Source: Thermodesulfobacteriaceae bacterium (GTDB lineage: Bacteria > Desulfobacterota > Thermodesulfobacteria > Thermodesulfobacteriales > Thermodesulfatatoraceae). Taken from it: a DNA stretch of 50,274 nt. Both the position numbers and the translations under genes were made by a program. The notes beneath the pieces were generated by a model. That model was not told the origin of the DNA, ran no database searches, and saw nothing but the letters and a program-made list of their open reading frames with translations. Below, piece by piece: positions 26,436 through 35,436 of this stretch. The DNA lies in NCBI GenBank assembly GCA_015494065.1, contig WGCA01000052.1, positions 1-50,274 of the forward strand. Reading direction: 5' to 3'. How positions within the stretch are numbered: the first letter of the stretch is position 1; each line of letters opens with the position of its first letter.

Positions 26436-27237
26436 AAAAAATAAAAAAGATTTTTCCGATTTGGGCCCGCTTTTCGTAAAACTGGTAGAAATTGTGGCCC
26501 GGCTGCGGGCCCCTGACGGCTGCCCGTGGGACCGCAAACAAACCCCCCAGACTTTGAAGAAGTACGTGCTGGAAGAGGCCTACGAAGTGGTAGAGGCCGT
26601 CGAAAAAGACGAAGATTGGCTTATCTGTGAAGAAATAGGGGACCTCATCTTTTTGTTGATATTTTTGGCCTTTCTTTATCAAGAAGCCGGCCGCTTTTCT
26701 CTGGCGGAAGTCCTTACCCTGTGTGCCGAAAAGATGATCCGGCGTCATCCCCACGTGTTCGGGGAAAAAAGACTTTCTGAGGCCCAGGAGGTGGTGGCCC
26801 AGTGGCAGAAGATCAAAGAAAAAGAGGCCCGGGCCAAAGGAAAGACCTCTTCGGTGCTAGGAGACCTTCCTCGTACTCTGCCTGCCTTGCAACGGGCCTT
26901 TCGCCTGGGAGAGCGGGCCAGTCGGGTAGGGTTTGACTGGGAACGGCCGGAGGATGTACTGGATAAATTGGACGAAGAGCTCAGGGAGCTCAAAACCGCC
27001 CTGCGTGAAGACAAAAGGCAGGTGGCGGAAGAACTGGGGGACCTCCTGTTTACGCTTGCCAATCTTTCCCGCAAGCTGGGGATAAACCCTGAAGAGGCCC
27101 TCGCCAAGGCCAACGAGAAATTTGAAACCCGTTTCCGCACCCTGGAAGCAAGAGTTAAGGCCGCGGGTAAGGATTTAAAGGATATTACCCTGGCTGAGAT
27201 GGACGACCTCTGGGAGGAGATCAAGAAGGGGCGCTGA
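26425..27237 (+). CDS. mazG: Nucleoside triphosphate pyrophosphohydrolase MazG
   Basis: MazG hydrolyses NTPs and dNTPs to monophosphates and pyrophosphate, cleaning oxidised or excess nucleotides. The 270 residues hold two MazG all-alpha folds. The N-terminal has LRAPDGCPWDRKQT and LEEAYEVVEAVE with EEIGDLIFLLIFLAFL (metal-binding E-x-x-E plus E-x-x-D). The C-terminal has LDKLDEELRELKTAL and EELGDLLFTLANLSRKL. The last family block DLWEEIKKGR is intact. It overlaps the CvpA-family gene by 11 nt, and the stop lies inside a terminator-like hairpin. Confidence 0.95.
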   Translation: MKNKKNKKDFSDLGPLFVKLVEIVARLRAPDGCPWDRKQTPQTLKKYVLEEAYEVVEAVEKDEDWLICEEIGDLIFLLIFLAFLYQEAGRFSLAEVLTLCAEKMIRRHPHVFGEKRLSEAQEVVAQWQKIKEKEARAKGKTSSVLGDLPRTLPALQRAFRLGERASRVGFDWERPEDVLDKLDEELRELKTALREDKRQVAEELGDLLFTLANLSRKLGINPEEALAKANEKFETRFRTLEARVKAAGKDLKDITLAEMDDLWEEIKKGR

Positions 27238-27247
27238 GCCGCGCCCC
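27228..27247. terminator. Probable terminator between convergent mazG and superoxide reductase genes
   Basis: GGGGCGC and GCGCCCC pair over 7 bp around TGAGCC; the mazG stop lies in the loop. Because the genes converge, it could serve both. Flanking T-runs are short (CTTTA on the plus strand), so efficiency is uncertain. Confidence 0.55.
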
Positions 27248-27255
27248 CTTTAGCC

Positions 27256-27747
27256 CTAGATGACTTTTATTTCAAAGGGGTCACTGATCCAGGTTCCGTG
27301 CAAATTGCAGTGTTCAACGGCTTCCAGTTTGGCGCTCTGATCTAGCCGAATTTTGAAAGTGGCCTCAGAGGCCGCCACCCCTCCCACGGGATAAAGGGTT
27401 TCTGCGATCTTTTCCCCGTTGCGCAGGAGATAAATTTTGGTGATCCAGTGTTTGGGGGTGGAAGGGTGGGTCACCATGAAACCGACCTTTACTTTCACCT
27501 CAAACCACTCCCCTGCCCCCACCACTTTGGGTGCGATAATGGCGGGGACGTGTTTTTTCTCAAGGAGAGAAGGGTTTTTTCGGTCCTTAAGCCGCAAGAA
27601 CTCTTCTTTCTTTTCCTGCCCTAAATATTTGGCCTTATATTCTTTTAATTTTTCGGGCATTTTGACTTCGTAAGCGTTTGTTTCTCTAAGAAGGGTCAAA
27701 AACGCCAAGCTTCCCAAGGCCCCTTTTAAAAAATCCCTGCGCTCCAT
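27256..27747 (-). CDS. Class II superoxide reductase (neelaredoxin type), Tat-exported
   Basis: Superoxide reductase converts superoxide to hydrogen peroxide without releasing O2, a common defence in anaerobes. In 163 residues the iron-site ligands are all visible: H66 (EKKHVP, with E63/K65), H94 and H100 (HPSTPKH), C147 and H150 (CNLH). The rubredoxin-like desulfoferrodoxin domain is absent, so this is the one-iron class. The N-terminus MERRDFLKGALGSLAFL is a twin-arginine signal, so it likely acts in the periplasm, whereas many relatives are cytoplasmic. GGAGG lies 5 nt before the ATG at 27747. Confidence 0.9.
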   Translation of the reverse strand: MERRDFLKGALGSLAFLTLLRETNAYEVKMPEKLKEYKAKYLGQEKKEEFLRLKDRKNPSLLEKKHVPAIIAPKVVGAGEWFEVKVKVGFMVTHPSTPKHWITKIYLLRNGEKIAETLYPVGGVAASEATFKIRLDQSAKLEAVEHCNLHGTWISDPFEIKVI

Positions 27748-27828
27748 CACACCCTCCTTCGCTTTTTCTTAAAGATAATAAATTAAAAACGAAAGGAAAG
27801 CAAAAAGATTTTTGGCTTTAAAATAAAA

Positions 27829-28215
27829 CTATTTCAAAAAGCATTTTATTTTGAGGTCTTCATTTATGACGTGGTTAACCAACCATTCGCGCAAGAAGTG
27901 GAGCAGTTCCATTTTGGTCGCCAGACCCCGGTCAAACTTTTCCTTAAAATGAAAGACCTCGGTCACCAGGCGCTCGTGTTCTTTTTGGTGTTTATCCAGT
28001 TCCGGGTAATTAATCCGACGCATGAGTTCTTCTTCATCCTGAAAATGGGTCTCTGCGTAGCGGATGAGCTCCATCAGAACCAGGTCAATTACTTTTTTGG
28101 AACAGGCCTCCATGATACGGTCATGGAGGTAATTGAGGAGAGAAACAAGGCGTTGGTGCTGACGGTCAATTAATTCGTCGCCAATACAATAGCAAGGCTT
28201 CCATAGTACAAACAT
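27829..28215 (-). CDS. Bacteriohemerythrin
   Basis: The 128-residue four-helix protein binds O2 at a di-iron centre. The full ligand set is visible: H20 (DRQHQRL), H57 and E61 (HFQDEEE), H76 and H80 (KHQKEH), H115 and D120 (HVINED). There is no signal peptide or fused signalling domain, so it is cytoplasmic. It may store or sense oxygen, or deliver it to enzymes. Its place next to a superoxide reductase fits an oxygen-defence role. The start MFVLWKPCYCIGDELID carries two extra Cys not typical of the family. Confidence 0.93.
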   Translation of the reverse strand: MFVLWKPCYCIGDELIDRQHQRLVSLLNYLHDRIMEACSKKVIDLVLMELIRYAETHFQDEEELMRRINYPELDKHQKEHERLVTEVFHFKEKFDRGLATKMELLHFLREWLVNHVINEDLKIKCFLK

Positions 28216-28278
28216 AAGGCCACCCCCGTTTAATGGCCCACCCCCATAAAAATGTTTCGGCCTTTTAAAGGAAGATTT

Positions 28279-31200
28279 TTACAAATTATGCACTTTTGCT
28301 TTTATGTCTTCCAAGACGAGATAGAGACAGGGAATAATCACCAAAGTGATAAAGGTGGCAAAGAGGACGCCGAAGCCCAGGCTGATGGCCATGGGGATCA
28401 GGACGCGGGCCTGAAGGCTCTTTTCAAAGATCATGGGCATGAGCCCGACAAAGGTGGTAAGGGTGGTCAGGACAATAGGGCGGAAGCGCCTCTGAGCAGC
28501 CTCTACCACGGCTTTAAACGGGGTAAGCCCCTCTTTTCTTAAGCGTTCAACGAGGTCTATTAAAATTAAAGAATCGTTTACCACTACCCCGGAAAGGCCC
28601 ACTATGCCAAAAAAGCTCAGAATGTTGAGGTGGAACCCCATGATCTTGTGGCCTAAAAAGGCCCCGATGATCCCGAAGGGGACGGCAAACATGATGATAA
28701 AGGGTTGCAGGTATGAGCGCAGGGGGATGGCCAGCAGGGCGTAAATGGCCAGCTGGGCAATCAAAAAGCCTCTTACTACGTCTTCCATGGCTTCCTGGTG
28801 GCGGCGCCCTTCCCCTTCCAGGGAATAGACCAGGCCCAGATATTTGTGTTTGAGGCGGGGCAAAAACTCCTGTTTGAGGTAGGCCCTGAGTTCGGCGGCG
28901 TTGGTGATCTTTTCGTCCACCTCGGCTGAGACCCTTATCACTCGGCGGCAATCGAGGCGTTCAAGGGTTACGTAACTGTGACCCCACCGCGTCTCTGCTA
29001 CGGCGAGGAAAGGGATTTCCCGGCCGTCTGGTAGGTGAAGCCTCAGGTTTTCAAGGTCCCAGACCGAGCGTCTTTCTCGTTCCGGATATCTTACCAATAC
29101 TTGGACTTCGTCTTCTCCCCGTTGGACCCGTAAGGCCTCGGCCCCGTAAAAGGCGTTCCTTACCGTCCGGGCCAGATCTTCTAGGGTTATCCCGAGACTC
29201 CTGGCCCCTTCCTTTAACCTCAGCTTAATTTCGTCTTTTCCGGGGATGAAACTGTCTTCGATGTCGTGTACCCCGGGGAAGCGGCGCAGCTCCTGTTTCA
29301 GCTCTTCTACCGCAGCCAGCAATTTGGTTTCGTCTTTGAGGGAGAGGGCCACCTCGATGGGTTTGCCAAGCCCAAAAAGCTCGCTCTGAAAGAGAATTCC
29401 CTCCGCCCCGGGAATATCTCCTACCGCCTTACGCCACTTACGGACAATTTCTTTGGTACTGATCCCTGGCCGCTTCTCTCCGGGAACCAGCTCGATGGTT
29501 ACCTGGGCCAGGTGGGAGCCCAGGCTCGGGCTGCCGGCCTTAGGCCCGTGGCGCGCCTGGTGTACCCCGAGCATGATCATGGAGTATTCCAGCAGGGGTC
29601 GGTGGTATTTTCGTTCGTACTCCCTTACCACCTGAAGCCCCTTTTCTTCGATGGTACGTGCCAGGGCCAAGGTCTGGGCGGTGGGGGTACCAGCCGGCAT
29701 GGTGAGGTAACAATTGATATCGTCGCTTTCCACCCGGGGGAAAAAGGTGAACTTGATGCGTCCTCCAAGCCATAGGGAAAGGGTGAATAACAAGATTACT
29801 ACGGCCGCGGCCAAGGTGGCGTAACGCCAGGACAACAGGATGACGAGGGTGCGCCGGTAAGGCCCGGCGACCAGGCGTTTGATCCCGCGAGCGACGAAAC
29901 TTGCCCCTTCGGGTTTTATCTGTCCTTTAGTGGAGGCCAGGTGGGCAGGTAGCACGAAAAGGGCCTCAACCAGGGACCCTAAAAGCACCAGGATTACCAC
30001 GATGGGGATGACGCGGATAAATTTGCCAAGCACCCCTTTGCCGTAAAGCAGGGGCCAGAAGGCCGCCACCGTGGTCAGTACGGAAAAGACTACCGGTTTA
30101 TAGACCTCAAGGGTCCCTCTGATGGCGGCTTTAAGAGGAGGTTCTCCTTCTTCCCTCAGCCGGAAGACGTTTTCCCCGATGACGATGGCGTCGTCCACCA
30201 CGATGCCCAGGACCAGGATGAAGGCAAAAAGGGAGACCATGTTAATGGAGACGTCAAAGTGAGGTAGCAAAAAAAGGGCGGTGGCAAAGGAGGTCGGGAT
30301 ACCCAGCATGATCCAGAAAGAGAGTTTGGGGTTCAAGAAAAAGCCCAGCAGGACAAGGACCAGGAGCATCCCTAACCCCATGTTTTTTAAGAGCAGGAAG
30401 AGCCTCGCCTTGAGGATCTGGGAGTTGTCTTCAAAGACCACCAGCTTGAGTCCTTCCGGCAGCTGGGCCTTGAGGGCAGGCAGATACCTTTTTACCGCTT
30501 TGGAAATGGCAAGCACGTTTTGGTTCCCCAGCCGGAAGACCTCGATAACTGCCGCTCGTTTTCCGTTGAAGAAGGCGAAGAGGTCTACAATGTCGCGAAA
30601 CTCGTCTTTTACGACGGCGATTTCCCGTAATTTGATCTCCTGGCCACTGGGCGAGGCAATAATAGGGATTTCGGCGTATTCGTGCCCGTAATACCGTTTG
30701 CCCCGGACCCTCAAGAGTATTTCCCGGGAAGGGGAGAGGATACGGCCAGAAGGCAAATCAAGACTTTCCTGGTTTATAAGATGGGCAATATCAAAGAGGC
30801 TTAGTCCATATTTGCGCAGGGTCTCTTCAGAAACTTCAACGTGGATCTCGGCAGGTCTCAAGGCAAAATAGGCCACCTCGGTGACTTCCGGAAGGGAAAG
30901 GAGCTCTTCTTTTAGGCGTTCGGCCCAGTATTTGAGGGTGGCTTCTGAGACGTCTCCGTAAAGGGCAATATTGATGACCGGATAACGTCGGGCCACCCGG
31001 CGCACGATGGGTCTTTCCGCTTCTTTGGGAAGGGTGGTGAGGCCATCCACTTCGACTTTGATATCGTCGTAGAGCTGGTTCACGTCCCAGCCCTTCATCA
31101 CTTCCACGTTGATAACCCCCAGCCCCTCTTGGGCCAGGGAATAGATACGTTCTATACCCGGCAGACCGGCGATCCGCTCTTCTATGGGGCGGATTACGGA

Positions 31201-31386
31201 ATCTTCCACCTCGTCCGGGGAGGCCCCCCGGTATTCCACCCGCACCTCTACCTGGTCTAAGGTTACTTCGGGAAAGATTTCCACCTTGAGGTGGAAGGCC
31301 GTAATCAGGCCGGCGGCCAGGAGGAAAAACATGAGCAGGTTGGCGGCTACGTGGTTTTCGGCAAACCAGGCGATAAGACCCTTCAT
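28279..31386 (-). CDS. RND-family efflux pump, inner-membrane transporter
   Basis: The 1035-residue protein is an AcrB/MexF-like proton-driven exporter. It has the repeated RND fold with an N-terminal membrane helix (residues 10-28), a large periplasmic loop, and six further helices per half. The proton-relay Asp pair is seen in GIVVDDAIVIGENVFRL (about 395-411). The second-half motif GVVVNDSLILIDLVERLR is typical of HAE-type pumps. The substrate cannot be read off; a heavy-metal CzcA pump would show different charged pairs. Its ATG overlaps the adaptor stop by 4 nt in the order OMF-MFP-RND. Confidence 0.94.
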   Translation of the reverse strand: MKGLIAWFAENHVAANLLMFFLLAAGLITAFHLKVEIFPEVTLDQVEVRVEYRGASPDEVEDSVIRPIEERIAGLPGIERIYSLAQEGLGVINVEVMKGWDVNQLYDDIKVEVDGLTTLPKEAERPIVRRVARRYPVINIALYGDVSEATLKYWAERLKEELLSLPEVTEVAYFALRPAEIHVEVSEETLRKYGLSLFDIAHLINQESLDLPSGRILSPSREILLRVRGKRYYGHEYAEIPIIASPSGQEIKLREIAVVKDEFRDIVDLFAFFNGKRAAVIEVFRLGNQNVLAISKAVKRYLPALKAQLPEGLKLVVFEDNSQILKARLFLLLKNMGLGMLLVLVLLGFFLNPKLSFWIMLGIPTSFATALFLLPHFDVSINMVSLFAFILVLGIVVDDAIVIGENVFRLREEGEPPLKAAIRGTLEVYKPVVFSVLTTVAAFWPLLYGKGVLGKFIRVIPIVVILVLLGSLVEALFVLPAHLASTKGQIKPEGASFVARGIKRLVAGPYRRTLVILLSWRYATLAAAVVILLFTLSLWLGGRIKFTFFPRVESDDINCYLTMPAGTPTAQTLALARTIEEKGLQVVREYERKYHRPLLEYSMIMLGVHQARHGPKAGSPSLGSHLAQVTIELVPGEKRPGISTKEIVRKWRKAVGDIPGAEGILFQSELFGLGKPIEVALSLKDETKLLAAVEELKQELRRFPGVHDIEDSFIPGKDEIKLRLKEGARSLGITLEDLARTVRNAFYGAEALRVQRGEDEVQVLVRYPERERRSVWDLENLRLHLPDGREIPFLAVAETRWGHSYVTLERLDCRRVIRVSAEVDEKITNAAELRAYLKQEFLPRLKHKYLGLVYSLEGEGRRHQEAMEDVVRGFLIAQLAIYALLAIPLRSYLQPFIIMFAVPFGIIGAFLGHKIMGFHLNILSFFGIVGLSGVVVNDSLILIDLVERLRKEGLTPFKAVVEAAQRRFRPIVLTTLTTFVGLMPMIFEKSLQARVLIPMAISLGFGVLFATFITLVIIPCLYLVLEDIKAKVHNL

Positions 31387-32528
31387 GGTTTAAGGCGTAC
31401 CTTCATTCCTGGCACGGCGCCGGCCACGCGAGTGACCAGGATCTGGGTCCCGGGCGCCAGACCCCGGATCACGGCCCTAGTTTTATCAAGGTAGATAGGG
31501 TCAACTTCTTGCTTAAAAAGTCTTCCTTCTTTAACGATCCATACCACCCAGTTTCCTTTTTCCAGGTGGATTACTTCCCGGGGCAAGACAAAGACTCTTT
31601 TTAATTCTTGGCCCAGCATTTCCACCCGCACAAAAAAGCCGGGCAGGAGGGGTGGCTTACGGGCAAAGGGTCTTTTGATCCTGACAAAGACGTCCAGGAG
31701 ACGGGTCTTTTCATCGGCTTGGGCAGCGGCCCGGACGATCCGGCCGAAAAAGACGTGTTCTTTGGCCAGGCGGAGGTATACCCGGGCCGGGGAACCCGGA
31801 CCTTTGGTATTGAAACCCGGGATAAGGAGCCAGGGAAGGTACTGGGTCTCCAAAGAGACTTTTACTTCAACGGCTTCGGTCTGGTAAACCTTGGCCAGAG
31901 TCATCCCCGGAGAGACGTATTGATCAAGCTCAACTTGGGTCTCTACCACCATCCCGGAAAAGGGGGCCTTGATCGTAGTCCGCTCAAGGTCCCGCCGGGC
32001 CTTGGCTACCTTGGCCCTGGCGGCTTCCAAATGCGCTTTGGCTGCTTGGAGTTCGGGCACTTTGGCCACCAGGGGCGGGACCGGGGCCTTAAGCTTCAAT
32101 ATCTTTTGCCATTCTGTTTTGGCGGCGGAGGCCTCTGCCTCAAGTTCCGCAAGCGTCTTTTGGGCTTCTGCCAGTTCGGCCTCCGCTAGGGCCAGGGCGG
32201 TCTGGTAATCCCTAGGGTCAATGCGGGCCAGGACTTCCCCTGCCCGGAAAAAACCCCCGGCCACGAGTTTGGGCGAAAGGTAGATCAATTTTCCCGAGAC
32301 TTCCGGGATGATTTGCCCGGTACGGAGGGGATAGACGGTGCCAAAGCCTTCAATCCGGACACGGTAGTTCTGGGGCGAGACCTTGATTACCTTTACCAAA
32401 GGAATGTGGGGCCTGGGTTTGCGGCGGGGAAGTTCGGGTTTGGTACGTAAAAGGTAGTATGAGAGCCCGCTTCCTATAAACAGGATGAGGATCACCAAGA
32501 GGCCTTGAAATAGGAGTTTCTTTTTCAT
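31383..32528 (-). CDS. RND efflux membrane-fusion (adaptor) protein
   Basis: The 381-residue HlyD/AcrA-like protein bridges the RND pump and the outer-membrane channel. It has an N-terminal membrane anchor (LLFQGLLVILILFIGSGLSYYLL), a lipoyl/barrel-sandwich half (IIPEVSGKLIYLSPKLVAGGFFRAGEVLARID), an alpha-hairpin of heptad Ala/Glu residues (about 116-190), the second lipoyl half (TIKAPFSGMV), and beta-barrel and membrane-proximal domains to the end. It shares 4-nt ATGA overlaps with both neighbours, so stoichiometric coexpression is expected. There is no lipobox Cys, so it is anchored by the helix. Confidence 0.93.
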   Translation of the reverse strand: MKKKLLFQGLLVILILFIGSGLSYYLLRTKPELPRRKPRPHIPLVKVIKVSPQNYRVRIEGFGTVYPLRTGQIIPEVSGKLIYLSPKLVAGGFFRAGEVLARIDPRDYQTALALAEAELAEAQKTLAELEAEASAAKTEWQKILKLKAPVPPLVAKVPELQAAKAHLEAARAKVAKARRDLERTTIKAPFSGMVVETQVELDQYVSPGMTLAKVYQTEAVEVKVSLETQYLPWLLIPGFNTKGPGSPARVYLRLAKEHVFFGRIVRAAAQADEKTRLLDVFVRIKRPFARKPPLLPGFFVRVEMLGQELKRVFVLPREVIHLEKGNWVVWIVKEGRLFKQEVDPIYLDKTRAVIRGLAPGTQILVTRVAGAVPGMKVRLKP

Positions 32529-33919
32529 TTTTTCGGTATCGGCCAGCTTCCGCCCAGGGCTCGGTAAAGGGATACCCTGTTTAAAAGAAGGGTCTTCCTC
32601 GCCTCCAGCGTCTTTCTTTTTCGTTCGAGACAGAAGTGTTTGGCTTTTAGATAATCGAGTACGGAGGTAGCGCCAAGACGGTAGCGCAATTCCTTCAGCT
32701 CTTTTTCCCGACAGGCGGCCGCTTCTTCGGCTTGGGCCAGGGCCAATTCTTCTCTCAAATGACCTTCGTATAGCAAGGCGTTTTCCACCTCAAAGAAGGC
32801 CTGAAGTACGGTGCGGGCATACGCCACTTCTTGGGCTTTGAAACGGGCCTCGGCGGCCCGGGCGGCGGCCTTTCTTTTCCCCGCGTCAAAGATGGGCTGG
32901 GTTACGCCGAAGGCGAGCTCCCAGAAACGGTTACGCTTACGCAGGAGGGTATTCAAGGCGTTTGAGAGGCGTCCTTTGGAGGCGGTTAGGCTAAGGGAAG
33001 GGAAACGTGCTGCCTCTTGGGCTGCCGCTTCGTGTGCCGCGGCCAGAAGCTTGGCACGGGCCGCCCGGATATCCGGTCTTCGTAGCAGCAATTCTGAAGG
33101 GAGCCCCGGCGGGGGAGGGGGGAGATCAAGGGAACACACTCCGAAGGAGAAAGACTCCTTCCCGGGATAGGAAGCGGTGAGGAGAGCGATCTGTTGGTAT
33201 CTGGTCTTCATTTCCCGGGAGAGTCTCGAAAGGTCGGTCTTTAAAGTGGCCAGAAGGCGCCTTTCTTCTTCAAGGATGCTGGCTTCTACCAGCCCCTTTT
33301 GATACCGGGTGGAAAGGGACCGGACGTAGCTTTCCTGGACCCGGACTTCTTTTTGGGCCACCTTTAACTCACAGCTCAAAAAGGCCCCTTCTAAATATTT
33401 GCTTACCAGTTCGGCAACCAGGCTCTGGGCCAAGGCCTGGCGGTTTTCTTCTTCGGCGAGCAAGCGCAGGCGGCTGGCCTTGGTGGCCCGGGCCAGCTTG
33501 CGCCACAGGTCTACTTCGTATTTGGCCGCTAAAGATCCGGTGAGCCTTCCGGTAATAAATCCTCCTCCCCGAAAATAGGGGGCAAGGACCACGGTGCGTT
33601 GTTTATCTCCCCGAAAGGAAAAATCGAGGGTGGGGAATTCCGCCGCCCGCGTTTCCTTAAAAAGGAAAGCCAGTTCTTCGATACGGGCACTTTGTTCTCT
33701 AAGATCGAAATTCTGAGAAAGGAGTTTTTCTACCAGCTGGTTGAGGGTTGGGTCCCCAAAAGCCTGCCACCAGGGACCAATATTTTTTTTAAAATCGCTA
33801 AAAGAGAAGGACTGGTATTTTTCGGGAACAGGCGGAAGAGGGGGGTGTGGGGCTGGTGGTTTGGGCCCACACCCCCAGAGCGTGCCCAAAATGAGTAGGG
33901 TGACCAGTCTTTTTAACAT
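32525..33919 (-). CDS. Outer-membrane efflux lipoprotein (NodT/OprM type)
   Basis: The 464-residue TolC-like channel forms a trimeric exit duct. MLKRLVTLLILGTLWGCG is a lipoprotein signal (lipid-attached Cys after LWG). Two outer-membrane-efflux repeats follow, each a long coiled helical pair with heptads rich in Ala/Glu/Arg, including the family motif LLRRPDIRAARAKLLAAAHEAA and GVTQPIFDAGKRKAAARAAEARF. It heads the operon OMF-MFP-RND. TTG at 33922 is possible; ATG at 33919 is preferred. A modest ribosome site (ACGGAAA) precedes it. Confidence 0.92.
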   Translation of the reverse strand: MLKRLVTLLILGTLWGCGPKPPAPHPPLPPVPEKYQSFSFSDFKKNIGPWWQAFGDPTLNQLVEKLLSQNFDLREQSARIEELAFLFKETRAAEFPTLDFSFRGDKQRTVVLAPYFRGGGFITGRLTGSLAAKYEVDLWRKLARATKASRLRLLAEEENRQALAQSLVAELVSKYLEGAFLSCELKVAQKEVRVQESYVRSLSTRYQKGLVEASILEEERRLLATLKTDLSRLSREMKTRYQQIALLTASYPGKESFSFGVCSLDLPPPPPGLPSELLLRRPDIRAARAKLLAAAHEAAAQEAARFPSLSLTASKGRLSNALNTLLRKRNRFWELAFGVTQPIFDAGKRKAAARAAEARFKAQEVAYARTVLQAFFEVENALLYEGHLREELALAQAEEAAACREKELKELRYRLGATSVLDYLKAKHFCLERKRKTLEARKTLLLNRVSLYRALGGSWPIPKK

Positions 33920-33990
33920 CAATTTTCCGTACGGAAATTCGCTCCATTATAATCCTTCACGCTGAAGAAAAGTAAAGGGGTAAATATCAG

Positions 33991-34452
33991 CTAGCACCCC
34001 TCGATCATCCTTTTCCGCTTGGGTTTGACGTGACAGTCTCTGCATTTGACGGGGACTTTTTTGCCTTCAGCCTTCAAGGCCTTGTGACAGGAGAGACAAT
34101 TTTTGTGAAAGAGTTTTTTGTACTGACTCCGTTTTAAATCACCGTGACAGGTCTTGCACTGAAAGGCGACTTTCCCTTGGGCTGCCAGTTCCTTTACCTT
34201 TTCCACCGTCATGGGTTCAGGCACCATTTTGCCTTCCAGGTTATTCTTTTTTACGTGATGACACGTACCACAACTGTAGCCGGCGTCCAGAAAGTGTTTG
34301 CCGTGGGGAAAGGTCACCCGGCCCATTTTTACCTGATACTCCTTTACCAAGGGGACTTTGAGTTCAGTAAGCTCTTTGGTGTTTTCCGCCAGGGACCAGC
34401 CTACCCAGCCAAAAAAGGAAAGTACCAAAAACAAAACCCCAAACCTCTTCAT
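33991..34452 (-). CDS. Tetrahaem class III-type cytochrome c (periplasmic)
   Basis: The 153-residue protein begins with a Sec signal (MKRFGVLFLVLSFFGWVGWSLA) and shows four CXXCH haem motifs at C61-H65 (CGTCH), C99-H103 (CKTCH), C119-H123 (CLSCH) and C137-H141 (CRDCH). Extra His residues (H50, H53, H66, H116) can serve as sixth ligands, as in cytochrome c3. Small tetrahaem cytochromes carry electrons between periplasmic hydrogenases or formate dehydrogenases and membrane complexes in sulfate reducers. The spacing is close to the class III fold but not diagnostic. The haem ligation machinery gene ccsB is elsewhere in the window. Confidence 0.92.
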   Translation of the reverse strand: MKRFGVLFLVLSFFGWVGWSLAENTKELTELKVPLVKEYQVKMGRVTFPHGKHFLDAGYSCGTCHHVKKNNLEGKMVPEPMTVEKVKELAAQGKVAFQCKTCHGDLKRSQYKKLFHKNCLSCHKALKAEGKKVPVKCRDCHVKPKRKRMIEGC

Positions 34453-34658
34453 ACCCTACCTCCTTGTTTTTTTATGCGTTTTTTAACGCAAAACGTGTGC
34501 CACGTTTGGAAAACCCGTCTTTCAAAGAAGAGAGCGGAAAAAGCGCAAAACAGGTGATCATGGCCAACCAGGAGGCTTATTGGACCAGCAAAAAGGGAAA
34601 TACTTCTCCAAGATGGAGAGACAAAATGGGAGATCTTTCGACAAAATTTACGAAGGGC

Positions 34659-34751
34659 TGGCGGAGGGGGTGGGATTCGAACCCACGGTGCCCCTTTTGG
34701 GGGCACACTCGCTTAGCAGGCGAGCACCTTCGGCCACTCGGTCACCCCTCC
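34659..34751 (-). tRNA. tRNA-Ser (anticodon GCT)
   Basis: The 93-nt minus-strand gene has acceptor arms GGAGGGG/CCCCTCC, the anticodon loop CTGCTAA (anticodon GCT), a long GC-rich variable arm (TGTGCCCCCAAAAGGGGCAC) and TTCGAAT. The 3' CCA is encoded (complement of 34659-34661), with discriminator G. It is tandem with the next tRNA-Ser. Confidence 0.94.
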
Positions 34752-34794
34752 TAGGGGTAATTTAAAGCTAACCAAGAATTTAGGCTTTGACAAG

Positions 34795-34882
34795 CGGAGG
34801 GGGAGGGATTCGAACCCCCGGAGGGCACTAGGCCCTCAGCGGCTTTCAAGGCCGCCCCCTTCGACCGCTCGGGCACCCCTCC
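34795..34882 (-). tRNA. tRNA-Ser (anticodon TGA), CCA not encoded
   Basis: The 88-nt minus-strand gene has acceptor GGAGGGG/CCCCTCC, the anticodon loop CTTGAAA (anticodon TGA), a variable arm and GGTTCGAAT. The discriminator is G, but the next three bases read CTT, so the 3' CCA must be added post-transcriptionally. The other four tRNAs in the window encode CCA. It lies 43 nt upstream (in transcription order) of tRNA-Ser(GCT). Confidence 0.93.
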
Positions 34883-34939
34883 TTGTCGACCTTCGCATAA
34901 ACTATTAAACAGAAAATAAAAAAAGACAAGGAGGCGGTT

Positions 34940-35383
34940 ATGACCGCAGAAGAACTCTACGAAGAGGGGGCCTTTCTCCTCTTTAAGCAACAATTTGACA
35001 AGGCTCTGGAATATCTTGATAAGGCCCTTGAAATACAACCGGATATGGTCAAAGCCCTCCACGCCAGGGCTGCCATTTACCTCCGTTTTGAGCGGTTTGA
35101 TGAAGCAGAGAGGGATTTGATCAAGGCCCTGGAGAAAGAGCCCAAAAACCCAAGACTCTATTTCCGGTTAGGCCAGGTTTATTACCGCAAAAAAGACCTG
35201 GAAAAGGCATTGGAATGTTTTAACAAGGCTATCGACCTGGAACCCCTTTACGCGGCGGCTTTTATGGCCCGCAGTCAGGTTTACCGTGACATGGGAGAGG
35301 AGGAACTTGCGGATCTGGATCTAGATAAAGCGGTCTCCGTCCAAAGAGCCACGGCTCAGGCCAAAAAAATTATAGACTTTTAA
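34940..35383 (+). CDS. Small TPR-repeat protein
   Basis: The 147 residues are almost entirely tetratricopeptide repeats, giving about four helix-turn-helix units: LLFKQQFDKALEYLDKALEI, VKALHARAAIYLRFERFDEAERDLIKAL, PRLYFRLGQVYYRKKDLEKALECFNKAIDL and YAAAFMARSQVYRDMGEEELADLDLDKAV. TPRs mediate protein-protein contact; the partner is unknown. There is no signal peptide or membrane segment. AAGGAGGCGGTT precedes the ATG. It lies between divergent tRNA-Ser genes and a tRNA-Leu gene. Confidence 0.85.
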   Translation: MTAEELYEEGAFLLFKQQFDKALEYLDKALEIQPDMVKALHARAAIYLRFERFDEAERDLIKALEKEPKNPRLYFRLGQVYYRKKDLEKALECFNKAIDLEPLYAAAFMARSQVYRDMGEEELADLDLDKAVSVQRATAQAKKIIDF

Positions 35384-35436
35384 GTCTTGGCCGGTTCGTT
35401 GCGTCCTTAAGGGGCATATGTTAAATAATTTAGCGC

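Noticed and set aside
28279-33919. Heavy-metal (Czc-type) efflux identity for the RND operon
   Set aside because: No clear metal-pump signature was seen; only a general RND pump can be supported.
34464-34754. Plus-strand frame across tRNA-Ser(GCT)
   Set aside because: Its sequence is mostly antisense tRNA, and the upstream part has no recognisable protein.
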